A DNA stretch of 64,000 bases from Tanytarsus gracilentus (GCA_038502055.1 JAXRKN010000039.1:3038001-3102000), one strand, 5' to 3'. Positions 12,601 to 27,058 are shown, numbered from the stretch's first letter. Notes: generated by a model not told the origin, from the letters alone. Numbers and translations: made by a program.

Positions 12601-15600
12601 CAATATATATTGAAGGAGGGGATGGCAATTGACCGCATAATTCATGTTGCCCTGAGCATAAGTCTCTGCAATTCAACCGTCTTATTTCGGTGGCTTGAAG
12701 GAATTAAAAAAGTGCTCTGACTCCACCTAACACGCAGCATCAATTATACTCCTTCAAAACTTCGTACAGCTTTTCACGAGAATTAAAGTTGAATGTGACT
12801 CAAAAAGGAATCGAGGATAAAATATTTTAAATAATTTCAAGTAACCAAAAAATGTTGCCACATCCAGGAAATTAAAACGATTTCAACTGTGAAATTGTCG
12901 GCTTTAATGACTAACAATTATTGTCGAGCCACCAACCTAGAAACGGTGCAATTCTACGCAATTTTTAACTTCCCCTCAGTGCATCCCAAAAAAGCAACAT
13001 AAAGACGGTCTTCATCGTCTCTTCCACATTCGAATCGTAATAATTATGACGAATTATATTCTTTCAGTTCAGCATTCGCAACAACATGTTGAATTGCACA
13101 CACATCTCTCTCTCGCCGAATAAAAGAGAGAAGAAAACGTGTGAAACATAATTAAATGTAATTTTCAGCAACAGAAAGAGCCCACCAGAGACTGATAATG
13201 ACTATAAAAATAACTATAGTCACACGGCTGTTGTAAGCTGTGCAATTTCATAAATATTCGACTTTCGGAAAAAATGCAGATGTAACCAAATTTTTTTTCC
13301 GCTTCTTCAGCGGCAGAGTGTTAAACGCTTTCCATCGAAGTAATTTTAAACCTTAAATTTTTCTTGCGTGTTTTATAGCGAAATTTTCGAATTACGAAAA
13401 CAACTGAAAATGTCTTGCTCCATTAGGAATAAACTGAGGTCGATTATTATGGCGACATTTTATGTAAAATTGCATCCGAAATTTGCTTCAAATTATTTGC
13501 AGCAAATTTTTATGGACTTTAATTGGATGCATGGGTGATATTCATTCTTAAGTTTAGGTTCTTTTAAATAAAAAATTAGTAATTTTAAATGAGCAATAAA
13601 TTCTCATCAATTTATTGCTACATGAATTTTTAAAATTCAACTCGTAATGCGAATCCCAAAAATAGCACATAAAAAAATCAGTGCAGACAGAAAATTATTC
13701 GATCCTCGCATGCAATTTTCATAATTCCTTTTGTGAACATGAAAAATTATTATGAAAGCCTCGGACTGCTGTACGCATTGAGTGCAAATATGCATTGCAA
13801 CGACCGATCACCGATGCCCGGGTAAAGAGTGAAGAGAAATATTTCTTTTTAAGAGATATGGCATGACTGCCGAGTGGTTAAGTAGCAAGCTGTACAGTAG
13901 CAACGACTGAAGCTGTCTGATTGGCAATGATGAGGAGAGGAGGAAAGAAGAAGTTTTGGTGAATAAGTTATTTGCAAACATTACGCAAAATTAAAAAGCG
14001 ATAAAGGAAAAATTCTTTTTTATCATCGCGGCCCGTAACAGCGTGAGAGCCCCGAAGGAACATGTCTTTTCTGAAGGAATTTTGTCAAAAAAATAAAATT
14101 ATGAAAGAATTTTTTTAAGTCTTCGGAATCGGCACACACAAGCGGAACCCAGTGAGGAAGAGGTTTAAGAATATTTGGGAAAGATTTTAAAATACAAAAC
14201 AATTCAATTCAGTTATTTCTCACTGGGCCATTGATAATCATCAATTACTTCGCCCTCTTTTACATACATTAACATTCGTTTATACCAGAGCAAAGAAATT
14301 GATGATGATGAAAAACACGAGAGGCCACTTTATGTAACGTACTTTCGGCATAATCACTTAATATATGAAAGGACTGTCGTCTGCGCTGTTTTTGCTCCCT
14401 TCGTGGGACGAGTCATCCATCATTTAAAGTGCATATCGACAAATTTATTGAAATATCACTGCGAGAAACCTTTTTTTTATCGGATTTAAAATTCATTTTC
14501 ATGCTTACCTCCCAAAATACTGCGTTGCGAGTTCACTGATGCTCATAGCCACCCATCAGCTACAAGGCATGAAAATTCATAAACGAAATGCATGGAAGAA
14601 AAACTTTTTATTTATTCTTTAATCATTCATGTGCGGCGTCTGCATTGCTAGCCTATAATTTTCGATTCAAAAATCAATTTATGTTGGCCGTTTTTTTTGT
14701 GTCTTATAATTATTGATATGCACACACCACTCTTCTTCATTTCGCAGCTCGATGCCATTGATTTCCGAAGGAGCATGAAGCATAATTTTTATATTGAAAA
14801 AAAGAAGTGCAAGAGGAGAGGCGGAGAAAAGTGGGAAATTTTTTTTGACTAAAATTATTTAAAAACACAAAAGCCGTTAAAAAATCAAATGTTCTTAGAT
14901 TATTAAAAATGTGTTTTAAATACAGAATTAAATTTTTTTCTGATCATCCCGCACTGCAATCTCCATTTTTAAACGCAACACTTCCCAACTTGATTTTTTT
15001 AATGAAGAGGCATGATACAATGGAACTTAAGAGTTGCGCAAAAGTTTTTATTTATGATAAAGTTCTTTCGCAGTTTTTCCCTCTTTTCTGATTGTTTATT
15101 GCCTTATTTTGCGCCCAAAAAAACTCTTTAATAATTTTATACGATGAAACGATAGCGAAGAGTCGGGTCTGAGCGAGAGAGCTGTGAAGTGATTGACATG
15201 GTGCAAAATTTTTAGTGTATGTTCGATTTTGAACATATATTGTTATTATTATGATATGTTCAGGCATCTCCTAAAAGAGAGGAATGCTAAAGGAATGAGA
15301 TCATGGTGGGAGATTGCATCGTTCATGCGAGACGAGTACATGTGATTTATATCTTTAATATTGATTTAAAAGCAACTTTTTTGGCGATATAGGACAGAAT
15401 AACCTAAAAGTTGAAGTTTTTATTTAGTTTTTTTTTTGTGGTAATTAAGGTCATTCACATCAAGACATTCTTTAACTTTGAATGTAAAATTTTACTTCTT
15501 TTGTGTCTTTGAAATTAATTAATTTCAGTAAAGTCATAAAACAAAGTCACAAAATTTGTTGTCTGGTGGTTTCACTGTCCCATCTTACTACACCTCAAAA

Positions 15601-18600
15601 ATGACCGCGAGCCTCAAGAAATCTTATTGATTTTTTTTAATTTAAATTTCTTTACTTAATAAAATTCAACTTACAGACTCATCACGAAAATTGCCCTTGT
15701 AATTTCTTGTATTTTATTGAGCGATTCAATTATCATGATAAAAGGCTTTTAATTGAAATAAAAATTTATGGACATCAAACTTGGCGAGACATTATTAACT
15801 CTAATTATTGAGATTAATTGAATTGTGGTGAGCGAGTGAAAAGAAGTAAATTTGGTGTGGGCAAAGCCTCGTGAATTTAAATGAAGTCCATGCTGTGCAA
15901 AATTATGCCAAATGACATCAAAAGGAAAGTGTTGATATGAAAATTAATGACAAAGACAGAAGAAGAAAGATTTTAATAACAAAAAATTTAATTTATTTTC
16001 TGCCCTCGCTAAAAATTTTCTTCCGCACGAATGAGCAAAAAAACACAAAACGGGGTCAAAAGCGATAAATAATGCAGCCAAAAAGGATTTAAAGGCAATA
16101 CCTCGAATTTCTCGTCCAATTAATGCAGCAAGAATTTCTTGCTCTCCCTCGTTCAAAATGCAAAAAATTTGCACTCATTTAATCAAAAGACACGAGATTT
16201 TTTAAAGTTCGCTTTTTTACTGCCTTCGCTACAAGTCATACGTCTTATGTCGATTGGGAGGCAGAGCAGAAGGGAGAATCAAGGAGTGATAACTAAAGCG
16301 TAATTTTCTTTAAAAATATTTAAATTAAATTCAAAAAAGTAAAATACGTTAAAATTTTTATTGCAAAAAAATTTACACCTCCATAGATTGTTATTGTCGT
16401 TTGCGACCATACGTAATCAAAAGGCATTAAGAATTTCATTTCCTTTCTCACTCCGGCCGTTGTTATTTGTTGGTGAACCGGCATATACAGCAAAATGCCG
16501 CTGCCGAGTGGTTGTTTTTAATAAGTCAAACACAAAAAATGCGAAAGAGAGTAGCTTGTGTGAAAATTAAGGCAATGAAAGTGCCTGCACAGATACATAA
16601 AATCTCGATGTCTGCAAAAATTTACATAAAAAGAGTTTCGATTTTACTTTTTTTCTTCTGTTCCTTTAAATTTTTTTATCTCGTTTGGCCGCCGACGAAT
16701 GTCAATAAAAATTGTATCAAAAAAGACTTTTTTGCCTTCAAGGAAAAATGCCCAAAAGCAGTCCAGGGGCTTCAATTTTACTGTGGCCGAGTGCATTAAA
16801 TAACCCATCATCAATTTCACCATCTTACCGATCTTACCATCGATCGACATATGTCAACCCATTGAGTGACTTGCCGTCGTCGTTGTAAGTCATAAAAAAG
16901 AACTGAAGCTCGTAAAAATTCAAGATGCGATGATAATACAGAAGAGAGGTTAAGTCTCCTCATTTTTTTTCGGCAATTTTTGAGCAGAAATTAAATTTTC
17001 TTCCAAGAAATGCACACACTAAAATCAAAATTGACAGCCAACAATGTAAAGAATTTTTTAAATATATTTTTTTTATGTTCACTCATAAATGCGATTAAAT
17101 ATACATTAACCGCACACTCTCAATCCTTACGAATGTTATTGATGTTTCATTTCATCTTGAATATGCACACACATAACATGTATATGACTGCGATTAATCC
17201 GAGTAAGAACAAGATTGAATGAAGTGAGTTGTCGAATGCATTGAGATAAAAAATTAAACATGCGATGATCACAAAAGTTTTTTTTTGCAATTTTTGGACA
17301 GTTAAATTTAACGAGATTTAAATTTTTGGGCACAAAAAATCAAAATTTATTGATTTCCAAACTACCGATCATTTAATTTAACCTTGAATACACATCCCGC
17401 TGCGAAAACTTCCTGGAATCATCATTAAATTTACTCAATCGCAAAATTCAACTTAACACAAATAAATGTTGAACTCTTTTCGGACAACACGAATTTGCCC
17501 AATTTACAATGAATGGAACAAAAATGTATTTTGCGGTCTTCGGTGATATTTTATACAAATGTTGTTACTTGTTTGTTTTCCTTTTCAACAAGCTTGTGCA
17601 TACATAAAAATCGAAATAAAAAATTTATTCATGAGAAGAAGAAACTTCAAGCTACTGGACCTTATGAGATGCGAGATTCGCGTTACATTTCCGTGCAACT
17701 CATCATCATATCAAGTTGTACTGGATGATGCAAAACCCTTGCGATGAATTATGGATTTTTTAAAGTTTTAAAGTTATTGAAAATTGTTTCAAAATTTTTC
17801 ACAAGGTGACGACTGAAAGCGACAGAAAATCTTTGTGGTTGTATTTTCGATTTTTGTGGAGCAAAAAACCCGAAATTACAATCGAAGTCTTAATCAACGA
17901 GGTTCCTACGTGCATTCGATATCTACCACACTCTTATTCAAGATATCCGTCAGAAACGTGCGGAGAGAGAGAAAAAAAAAATTGGGAATTGATATTATTT
18001 TATGTTTATTACTTGGAGCTTTAGCACACAGTGCGCACGGCAGTATCTCATTACGACCTCAGTTATTTGCTTGATTTTAAATTTTTATTTCTGTTAATTA
18101 TACATTGTGTACATGAATGAGAAGAAACAATATAATTCATTATATTTTCTCTCTGATGCCAAAAAAAAATCCTCCGACTTGAATTTTGCCTCGACGCCGT
18201 TTTCATTCAATCAAGTATCGGCGGAATTTAATATTGAAAATACTTGCGAGAGGTTAATTAATTTTTCTCCCTGCTCTTTCTCGGCTCTTCTCCTGCGCCG
18301 CTACGCATTTCGAGTGAACTTTATGGACGTTTGGATCTCGAGTCTCGACTTTCGTCGTAATCAGCTATCAAGCAGCGCTATATTGCCTCGAGAGATTATT
18401 CAATTATATCGAGAAGGAGAAATCATTTAAGCGTCTCAAATTTTTTAATACTTTGAAATAAAAATTTAATTGGAGTTTGAGGGAGATTTCTTCAATTGCG
18501 CCTTAATTGCGTAACAAATAGCATAGACATAAACTTATGTTTGTCTCTTTTTCATATTTTATTTCCATTGTTCCAGTTACAAAGTCGCGTACTTATCTCT

Positions 18601-19134
18601 CTTTGGGCATGTCTAACTACCTGTCACACGACAGCTTACTAATGGATTAAAATTTGCCAATTCTATTTATCGAAACAAGTCGCCTTTATCAAATCAATTA
18701 AGCGGCTATTTATATGTTTGTGTGGTAACATCACTAAACATGCTTGTAATCCCTTAAATTCTGCAACAATAAAAATTATTCAATAAACGAAAGAAGCAAA
18801 AAAAATTGATTTATGATGCTGGACATTGTTTTTTATTTACTTTTTTTGTTTCATTGTTTGCCAAACATAACTGTTGTCATCATCATCATCATCATCGTGA
18901 GCTGCCTTGAGATCGCATGAGATGAAGAAAAGGAAAAAATATTTAAATTGATAATTTTTTTTCGCTGCCAGATTGAAAGAGATGAAAAATTATGTAAGCA
19001 TGACTTTCAGCCATCATAAATCGAGTTCTGTTTCCTTTTTCATCTTTTGACATCTTCTGATTGAAATTCGCAAAATTTAAGCGAAGAACGTGATGCTCTG
19101 AGGACAATCGCATGAAGATCACTCTCACTGATAG
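3685..19134. other. Long AT-rich gene-free stretch
   Basis: No exon chain, RNA gene or mobile element can be supported here. Open frames are at most about 110 codons, overlap freely on both strands, and show AT-driven composition. Features seen are CT/GA-rich words (for example near 6332-6348), a short (CAT)n run near 18877, a perfect 8-bp-arm inverted repeat TGACTATA/TATAGTCA near 13199-13222, and GC-richer patches near 8925-9045 and 18190-18400 that could be regulatory. It lies downstream of the first Irk gene and may be a regulatory desert or part of a gene whose exons lie outside the window. Confidence 0.5.
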
Positions 19135-19156
19135 CCAAAAAGTTTATGTATTAAAT
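19135..19156. repeat. Target-site duplication, left copy
   Basis: This 22-bp sequence (CCAAAAAGTTTATG followed by TATTAAAT) is repeated perfectly at 20418-20439. It flanks the retroposon between them, as expected for target-primed reverse transcription. Confidence 0.9.
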
Positions 19157-19176
19157 GATTGATTGATTGATTGATT
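19157..19176 (-). repeat. (GATT)5 tail of the retroposon
   Basis: Five perfect GATT units abut the left target-site duplication and mark the 3' terminus of the minus-strand retroposon. Confidence 0.85.
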
Positions 19177-20417
19177 ACTAATAGGTAGCACGCTGGAGTT
19201 ACCAGGAAGACGCGCCCGTTTTAATTTCCTTTTCCAGAGCTCGAGCTTAGGTAAGGATAAAAACGTAACCCTGCAGAACTCTTAAGATTTCTCTTAAGAA
19301 TAGAGTATAAATACCCCTTTTTTCCCCCTCAACAGCAGACGTCCCCGCGGGAATCGCCTACCTCGGGAGCTGCAACCCACGTCTTGAGAAAGACATGCTA
19401 GCGATCGAATAACCCCTATTAGAGTTTTGTAATGTTAGTCGTCATGGAACGCCCAGCGGAAAAAACCAAACAGGACGCCGTAACCCATGACGTAAAATTT
19501 TTCATTTGATTTGTCCTGGTGTTCAATATAATTTGGTTGTTAACTGAACCGATGAGTTGAAAAATAAAATAAATCAAAGTGTTTCAGGTTTATAAATTAC
19601 CGTCACTACAACCTTCCTCAGCCCTGAAACTGTTGGAACTGGCCCACCACATAAAAAAAAAAACTAAAAAAAAGTAAATTTTAATTAGTTTTCTCTCTTC
19701 TTCTATCTTTTATTAGCATGGGGTCGGTTGATTTTCGTGTCCTTATTCCTTCCTCAACTGGTCACTGATTAACAGTTGGTTTTGTTGGATACCAAGAATA
19801 GAAATAAAATGTATAATTTTAAAAATTATAAATAAAAAATAAAAATATTCGCAAAATATAATTAAATTTAAATAAAATTAAAAGCCAAGATCTTTTGTCT
19901 TAATTAATTCTTGAACGAAATTAGGAAAATTAAAATCAGATTTCATATTTATATATAAAAATCCAGTATGCAGATTTTAAGAAGAAGGAGGTTAATTAGT
20001 AAATTAATTATTAAAAATAAATATAACAGATTTAAAAAAAATTTATAATTAAAAAAAATAAAAATATAAATTCTAAAAATAATATATATATTAAAATAAT
20101 AAATAAATTAAAAATTAAAATAATTATAATTATTATATTATTATCCTACCCTGAAAGTAGATTAAAAGAAAAATGTGAAAGAGTAAAAATTTAAAATAAT
20201 GGTATTTATTGGTGAAAAATTTTGTCTCTTTACCCTTTAAAACTTTTTTCTCTTTTTTCTTACCTGGTAATTGATGTAAACTCGATGACTTAGATTGTGA
20301 GGAACATATAATTAATCTTTTAATACACTTTACACACTTATAAACAAACTAGAACACACTTAATTAATATAAATATTTTACACACGATATCACTTTTAAC
20401 GAAGGGGACGTCACTCC
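19157..20417 (-). mobile_element. LINE-type (non-LTR) retroposon copy, non-coding, minus orientation
   Basis: The element lies between perfect 22-bp direct repeats and ends, at its 3' end on the minus strand, in five copies of GATT (read as AATC). A short microsatellite tail with a long target duplication is typical of non-LTR retrotransposons and their dependents. The minus-strand 5' end begins with a G-run, GGGGAGTGACGTCCCC, also typical of full-length LINE 5' ends. The body is 1.26 kb with no open frame that looks like a reverse transcriptase or nucleic-acid-binding protein. The middle (about 19800-20140) is very AT-rich, while 19200-19500 is GC-richer than the surroundings. It is therefore an internally deleted LINE or a non-autonomous partner of one. 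The perfect duplication suggests a recent insertion. Clade cannot be assigned without the reverse transcriptase. Confidence 0.75.
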
Positions 20418-20439
20418 CCAAAAAGTTTATGTATTAAAT
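20418..20439. repeat. Target-site duplication, right copy
   Basis: This is a perfect 22-bp copy of 19135-19156, next to the 5' end of the minus-strand retroposon. The last two bases (CC) could alternatively belong to the element's terminal G-run, giving a 20-bp duplication. Confidence 0.9.
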
Positions 20440-23400
20440 TTCAATAAATTTTAAAAGATTTTTTTTGTTACATTTTTAAACGTCAATAAAATCCCTAAAA
20501 ATTTAAAGTAAAACTTCCTTTAATTAAGACTCTTATTTTCGGAGACAACCCATTGAACCAGTTTTTCTACCTCACACATTCAAGGACTCTTGAATATCCA
20601 AAATAAAATCAACATCTTTCTCTTTTTTTTTCTCGCGCTATATTTCAAGTGAAAATGTAAAGTTAATTATTGATGTTCCGTCAGCTGTGGTCAGAAATGA
20701 TAAGTGTGCAGTTTTGTGTATATGCATCAGATAGTGAACTTAATAACAGCACAATAAATGTCAATCAGTATAAATCACTTCCATTTTGCAATGTAAGAAA
20801 AATAAAAATAACTTAAATTACAATTCCATGCAGAGAAAAAGGGCGAAAAAAAAGTGAAGCAATAATGATTGAAGGAAGCGTTAAATGTAATTTCCATTTC
20901 TCGCTCGCATGTCTGTGCAAAGACGTTTTTTTTCTGCAAAAAAGGTTTGGCTATTAATTATCGTCCGAGCGTTGAGTTAACGCCATTAAGCACTTTGGAT
21001 TTAAAATTTTGACACCTTTATAAATTACATGCAGCGACGTTTTAAGGGCTTTTTAAACACATAGCGGGATTTTAACCTCATAATTATATCCTTAAAAAGT
21101 TGCATTAAAATTTTCAGAAAATTCTCTAGTCTACTTACAAAATTAAACTTCAGCATGAAGAGCGCAATGAAGTGATTTCTGGTGCGACTTAATAGCTGGT
21201 CGTGATAATAAGAAATTTCAGCCTCACTTTAACTTAATGTGTATCAGTCCCGCTCCCTTTATTGTTTCAATTTACTCTCTCATGCATATGAGTTTGTTGC
21301 AACCAAGGTTTTACTTTTAATATCGCGAATTACAATTCTCGCTTGTACACTTTATTATCTCGCTCCTCGACTCCTTTTATTACTGCCACTTCCACATCAT
21401 TATGCGCGACCAAGGGCAGACTATACAGTAAAGCCAATTTAGTTATCTGGAGCATCTTATTACTCAATATCATCCTTTGAGCGATTGCGATTTATATTGT
21501 CTTCGCTTATCGATGATGTGAAAAGGGGACCGCAGAAGAAAAATATGAAATTGGTCATAAAAGGAGCATCATGTTGCCAATAATCGATAACAAGGTAATA
21601 TCAGTAAGAAGCTTCGTAGAAAGTTGATGATAAAAGTGAGCGGGGACACTTGAAGAGTTAATTACTTTTAGTTTAGTAATGACAACAATTAACTAAGTTG
21701 AAATTCTCAATAATTGATGAAAAATTTCAATCACTTTCAGCTTCAATTATTTGGATATGTCTAGCAGTATCCCAACCCTTACGCCATCACAGCACAGCAT
21801 TTAAGTTCAATCCTTTTACGACGCTGAAGTGCACTTAATACGTTCAAAGTCGCTTACCATTAATGCGTTATAATTTGGCAAGAAATTTTACATGATTGTC
21901 GGTGTTCGCTGAGTGAGAGAGAGAGATGGTTGATCAATTTATGGGAGATATGTTGTGTGCTTTGATCAGTGCAAGCAACGGAGAGCAATTTAAGGAGATT
22001 CACTTCTTATTCTTCTCTTGCCCCTTTTTGCCATCTCATATGTATACAAATGGACCTGTTACTGAACACGTATACAGTGAGAGAGAGTCAATTGAGTTGT
22101 CTTTGCAAAAAGCGATTAAATATCTCGCATTAAAAGATATTTTTTATGCTTTATTTTCGCGTTCGACATGAGAAAAGAAAAATTGCATAAAAACCAAAAA
22201 GAGATTATTCAAAATTGATACATGCGTTCAGGAATTCGCCAGGTCTGTAATATAGGCTCATTTTTCTGCTCTCCTCCATAAAGCATATCCCTCTCGCTCA
22301 GCCAGTGATTTATGAGATCAAAAAGTGCCTTTTAAAGTCTCACTTTGCAGCTTGCATCTCGCTCGCATATCTCGCCTTTAACAACTGGTGCAGCACTAGC
22401 TAGTGCGTGAGCACATTTATAAAAAAAAGGTGACTTTCGGAATGCTTATATATTTATATGTAGATATTAAGACTTGAGACCTTAAACACACACTGCAACT
22501 CTCCGAGATTTATGCAATCGCTTTTTGCTTTGTTAACAAAAAATAAAATAAAATGTGTGCGCACAAGTGCATTGGGAATGTCTAGAATTGAGAACAGATT
22601 GATTGCATATGAGAAGAGATCGAATGCAAACAAAAATTAAAAGTTACAAGGCAACGATTAAATATCCTTGTAATTATTATGTCACGAAATTTTAATTACA
22701 TTTTATTTTTATTTTTCAAAAAAGACTTTAAATTTTTGTTAAATAAATTCATCTCAAGGCAAAAGTCAGAAATTATCCATTTTGCAAAATTTCTCTCAAA
22801 AACCATCAATTAACTTTTTTTTTTTGCTTAAATCTTCTTTATATAATTTATTAATTATTGAGTAATGGCCATTAATCTCTGCGGATAATTACACTCGACA
22901 ATTCCATTACCTTTAATTAGCCTTTATTTTTTGTAACTTTTTTATCTCTCCGATTAAATTCGAAAAAGCTTTAAGAAATGCGCAAAAAAATAAAGGAAAA
23001 TTTATGCTCCATTCTTCACTCTTTGTATCGCCTTTCACGATTAAATATTATTATTATTATTGCGGAGTGGTCAATGGGTAAAATGTTTTATAAACAGCAC
23101 TCCACCACCTGATGATGTATTGGATTAAATAAATACATTTTGCCTTCCTTTGTGGAATTGGCATGAACCTGCAATTACAAATTGATGATTATCAATGAAA
23201 AAGGAGTCAACAGATCATTTTTCATTAGCCATTCGAGAGAGCCACAAATAAATACATAAAGGCTGAATTGGTGAAATTGAAACTGATTTTTGCAGTTCAT
23301 TGTCGAGGGATGAAAAATTTTGAGTTATAATTTTATTAATTATTTTTTTAAATATCCTCAAGACTGTTCGTCCCTTGAATTTCACAAACAAGCAAAAGAG

Positions 23401-26400
23401 AGAGAGAAATTAAAGTGTTACTCATAAATCATACAGAGAAATGCAGGCAGCCCGATCTTATTTATTTCGGCTCTCTTTAAAGCTCCGCGCGAACCGACCA
23501 GTGTTGTATATGAATGCAGTCTAAGTTAATAACAACTTGTAATTCTTAACTCGTAACAACATTTTGCCGCATTAAGTAAAAACATCTTAATTGAATGTCG
23601 TGTTGCTGCTTTAAAAAAATTGGCATTGTTCTCGTTCATAACAATTTGAGGAATTCAAATCAGGAGAGTTTCTTTCTCTCTCTCGTGTGTCTTTAACTCG
23701 TTTATATTATTTTATACATTTTTACAGTTTGGTAGCTGATGCATTGTGCATTGTGAATTTTATTTTATTTATTTGGAAAATTATATCACACAGACGTGCT
23801 TCTGAGATGGCAGCTCTGCATTTTATATTTATAATTTCAAGTCAATGCAATTTTTGGAGGAAACAAAACATCCCGAGGAAGACATTGCATTCATTGGAAT
23901 TTATTTCTCGCCATTTTTCAGCTCCACCACCGAAATGCATTTTTGAAGTCTTTATCGTATCATTTAACATGACATGTTTTTCGCTCTCTATATACACACA
24001 GTTTATAATTTGGTGGTGGCAAGACCCGGCTCAAAAAAAAAATGGTAAACTAGCTTCGCAAAAAAAATCTTTAATTTCATTTTCTTGTTCGACTCAAAAT
24101 AATTTTAATGCCATCGTCAATGTGCTTATAATATAAGGAATCGTTGATGTCGATATTTAAAGAGCTGCGAGAGAGTTGTAGTCACCAAATTAAAAAGTGA
24201 CCGCCGTATGTGAACCACACAAAATAATTACGATGTGAAAACGAATTTCAGCAGCGAATAATTTAAAAGTCGCTCGTTTGCTACATTAAGAGGTCTTTAA
24301 TTGATGAAAATTTATCACATTCGGTCTGCTTCTGGTGTCTCACTCGAGAATGGGTGAAAAAAATCAACGATAATTGGCATACTGATCATATGTATATGTG
24401 TGAATGTCTCGCATTTGCAAAATTGATGAGTTGCACTTGCGATGTGTGGAAGCATGAAAATTGGGAATCAACAGGTCGAGTGCTGAAAGGAAACTGCTAA
24501 GTGCGTTTGTGCCATGCCCGCGGATCATTTATCATTAAAATTACCTGTAGAAAAACTTTTTTTTTCGAGGCTCATTTTTCTTCGACTTTTTGGGCGATAA
24601 GTGTAGGGCACAGCATAATGAGCTCACGACATGCCCCAATGAGAAATTATTTCATCAATTAATATTGCTAATTTAGTGTTTTTAAATCTTGTCTCTTTGA
24701 AATTTTATCAAAACCATTTTTATCAATTAGTTTCCTCGCTGGTTTCACATCCCATGAATGTGGGCGAAATTTCGAACGAAAATTAGATTTTAATTACGAG
24801 TTTCATACTCAAAAATCTTTCATCAGATGCCTCATAAAAAATTCATACTTAACTTCTTTTTATTACACATCCACTGACTTCGACTTTAACGACTCTGAAT
24901 CTCACTTTTTTTTTCCTGAGAAGCAGCTGAAGTCAAAAGCATCATTACAATGTTTATTTTTGCCGTGTTTTCGACTTCAATAAAAAATTTGTTTCTCGAG
25001 TCTTGATGATGATGTTTGGCATGCAAAAAGGAAGAGAGAATCGAATGACTGGGGAGGTGTACTGACAACTTAATCACATCATTTTCTTTGGAGCAATCCT
25101 TGATTGTAGGTTGCGATTCGAATCGCTAAAAAAAATTATATTTTCATTTCGTCCAACTGAAATTATAGAGGGATAATCAAATCATGATATGCGAGGAGAG
25201 TCGAAAATTTCATGATTACTTAATTTAGTTATTCCTCCCTCTCTGTCTCAATACTTCATTATGGGCTCACGAATGCGCTTATAATGAGTCTTTAATAATT
25301 TTATGACTCTATCAAGTGGTTCCAGCTTTCTGGAGCAGAGATTGCTAAGATTGAGTCAATTAAATATGCATTATGTTCACAAATTATGTCGTTAAAATTT
25401 AAAAACATGACCTTTCTTGAGTGATTATTTTTGTGCAAAATTTAACTTGCGTTAGAACACCTCAAAATCAACTTCCATGCCCGCATAAAAATTTTTACAC
25501 ATCGTTAGTGATAACAATAATTTTTTTAATAAATTTTCCCGATAAAATTAAACTAAAAAATTGCAGCAACATGAAGAGATGAAGAGAGAGAGGAAGCCTG
25601 TCAGGCATCGACAAGACATATGTGAAGGGAGAGTGGAACGAGTGTTTCATAACACATTGTACGATGTGTTTTAAATTACCCCAATATCATCAACAGTTTT
25701 ATTTCCATATAATAACAATTATTATATCAGCACACAGAGTAAGTTCACTTTTAATAAGACAAACAAAGAGAAAATAAAAAAAAACTTTTCAACATATCGC
25801 GAAGAAAATAAAATTAAAGGGACTCAGGTGATTTTTTGTATGCATGTGCGTGGTTAATTATCATTCGCCCTCGAGCTTGTAGTTAATATTTTTTGACGCT
25901 CTTACTCCCTATGCTATTTAAGAGATGTGCTGGTTGTGCATTGCTGCTGACGGTGCATTAATGAAAGAATCCGTGGTGATAATGTCAGGAATTCGCTTAT
26001 AATTAAACAAGTGCTGAAGTGATTGCAAAGTCTCTGAAATGGCAGAAAAATTAATTTTTCATTTTTCTCTCACCTGGTCAGATTTTTATATTAAATCGAT
26101 TGCAAGGAATGGAAACTTTTAAAAAATTTAATTTAATCTATTTGTAACGGATTTTAAAGATTTGAATTTTGAGCTCTTAAGAATTTTTATTAAAAAATTA
26201 AAAAGTGTCCATTCCTGCTGCATGCTCATTTTCATTAAATTTATGCATTAATGCTTGTGTGCTGTCTGTGTTTATTCGTTTTGTACAAAAAATGATAAAA
26301 TTGACATCGATTCGTGAGTTGTGGATTGCCAATGGAAAATTCATGATAAAACTTAAATTCTACTCTAAGTACGAACGTGATCATATACATACATATAACA

Positions 26401-26909
26401 AACATGTGAGAGAGAAAAACACCCATGAATCATTAATAAACATACATGACACACATTATGCATATTCTTGTTTCGGTCCGATTGAGAATATAACGTCGAC
26501 TAAACATACAATAAGTCATATGTAATAAAAAGAAAAGAGAAAAAAAAATAAAAATTATTTTCGCTTAGTTAAGGAAAGAAAAATCAGCAAAGGTTCTGAA
26601 AAATGGGACACACACCAGTCCATTCCTCATAGTGTCTTTAACAAGATACAAATGGGTCATTTATAAAGTTAGGTGACCAATCAATTTTTTTTCAATATAT
26701 TAAATGTAAAAATATTCTTTAATTAAAAACAAATAAAATTGTCACGTAAACTTCAAATCAACCCAATGGCTCACTTCAGAATTAAATAAATGCCTATAGA
26801 TAGACACAACAACATAATGCAGCATTTTTTTTGTTTCACATTTCTCTATTCGCATCAACTTAAATTTTCTAAAAGTAATAAATGGCGAGATATCTACACA
26901 TATAGTTTT
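20440..26909. other. AT-rich gene-free stretch downstream of the first Irk gene
   Basis: No gene is supported. The longest frame (23687-24136, 149 codons) starts at a non-ATG codon, has no family motif and no codon-use signal, and I treat it as chance. The right end joins the 3' end of the first Irk gene. Confidence 0.5.
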
Positions 26910-26915
26910 TTTATT
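26910..26915 (-). terminator. Candidate polyadenylation signal of the first Irk gene
   Basis: AATAAA on the minus strand, about 145 nt beyond the stop codon. In DNA this AT-rich the hexamer alone is weak evidence. Confidence 0.4.
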
Positions 26916-27058
26916 CACATTTTTCATACGCTTTGCGCGAGCGCTAGATCGTTGCAAAAATTCCAGTTTTTAGAATCTTCGCATTTATAGAGAAACTTTT
27001 TTATCACTGCATCACATCTCATTGATATATTCTTGAACTTGAACTAGCTGCGGCATTT

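Noticed and set aside
13868..13905. CTGCCGAGTGGTTAAG, which looks like the 5' half of a Leu/Ser tRNA
   Set aside because: No B box (GGTTCGA), no anticodon arm and no acceptor pairing follow; a chance A-box match.
16467..16799. 110-codon open frame on the plus strand
   Set aside because: It starts at a non-ATG codon, has no recognisable domain, is overlapped by other chance frames and has no splice or promoter support.
18107..18430. 107-codon ATG frame in a slightly GC-richer patch
   Set aside because: No homology recognised and no signal peptide or motif; the patch is more likely regulatory. Kept only as part of the gene-free region.
23687..24136. 149-codon open frame on the plus strand
   Set aside because: It starts at a non-ATG codon, has no family motif, is rich in Phe/Ile/Ser/Lys as expected from AT-rich DNA, and has no matching splice context.
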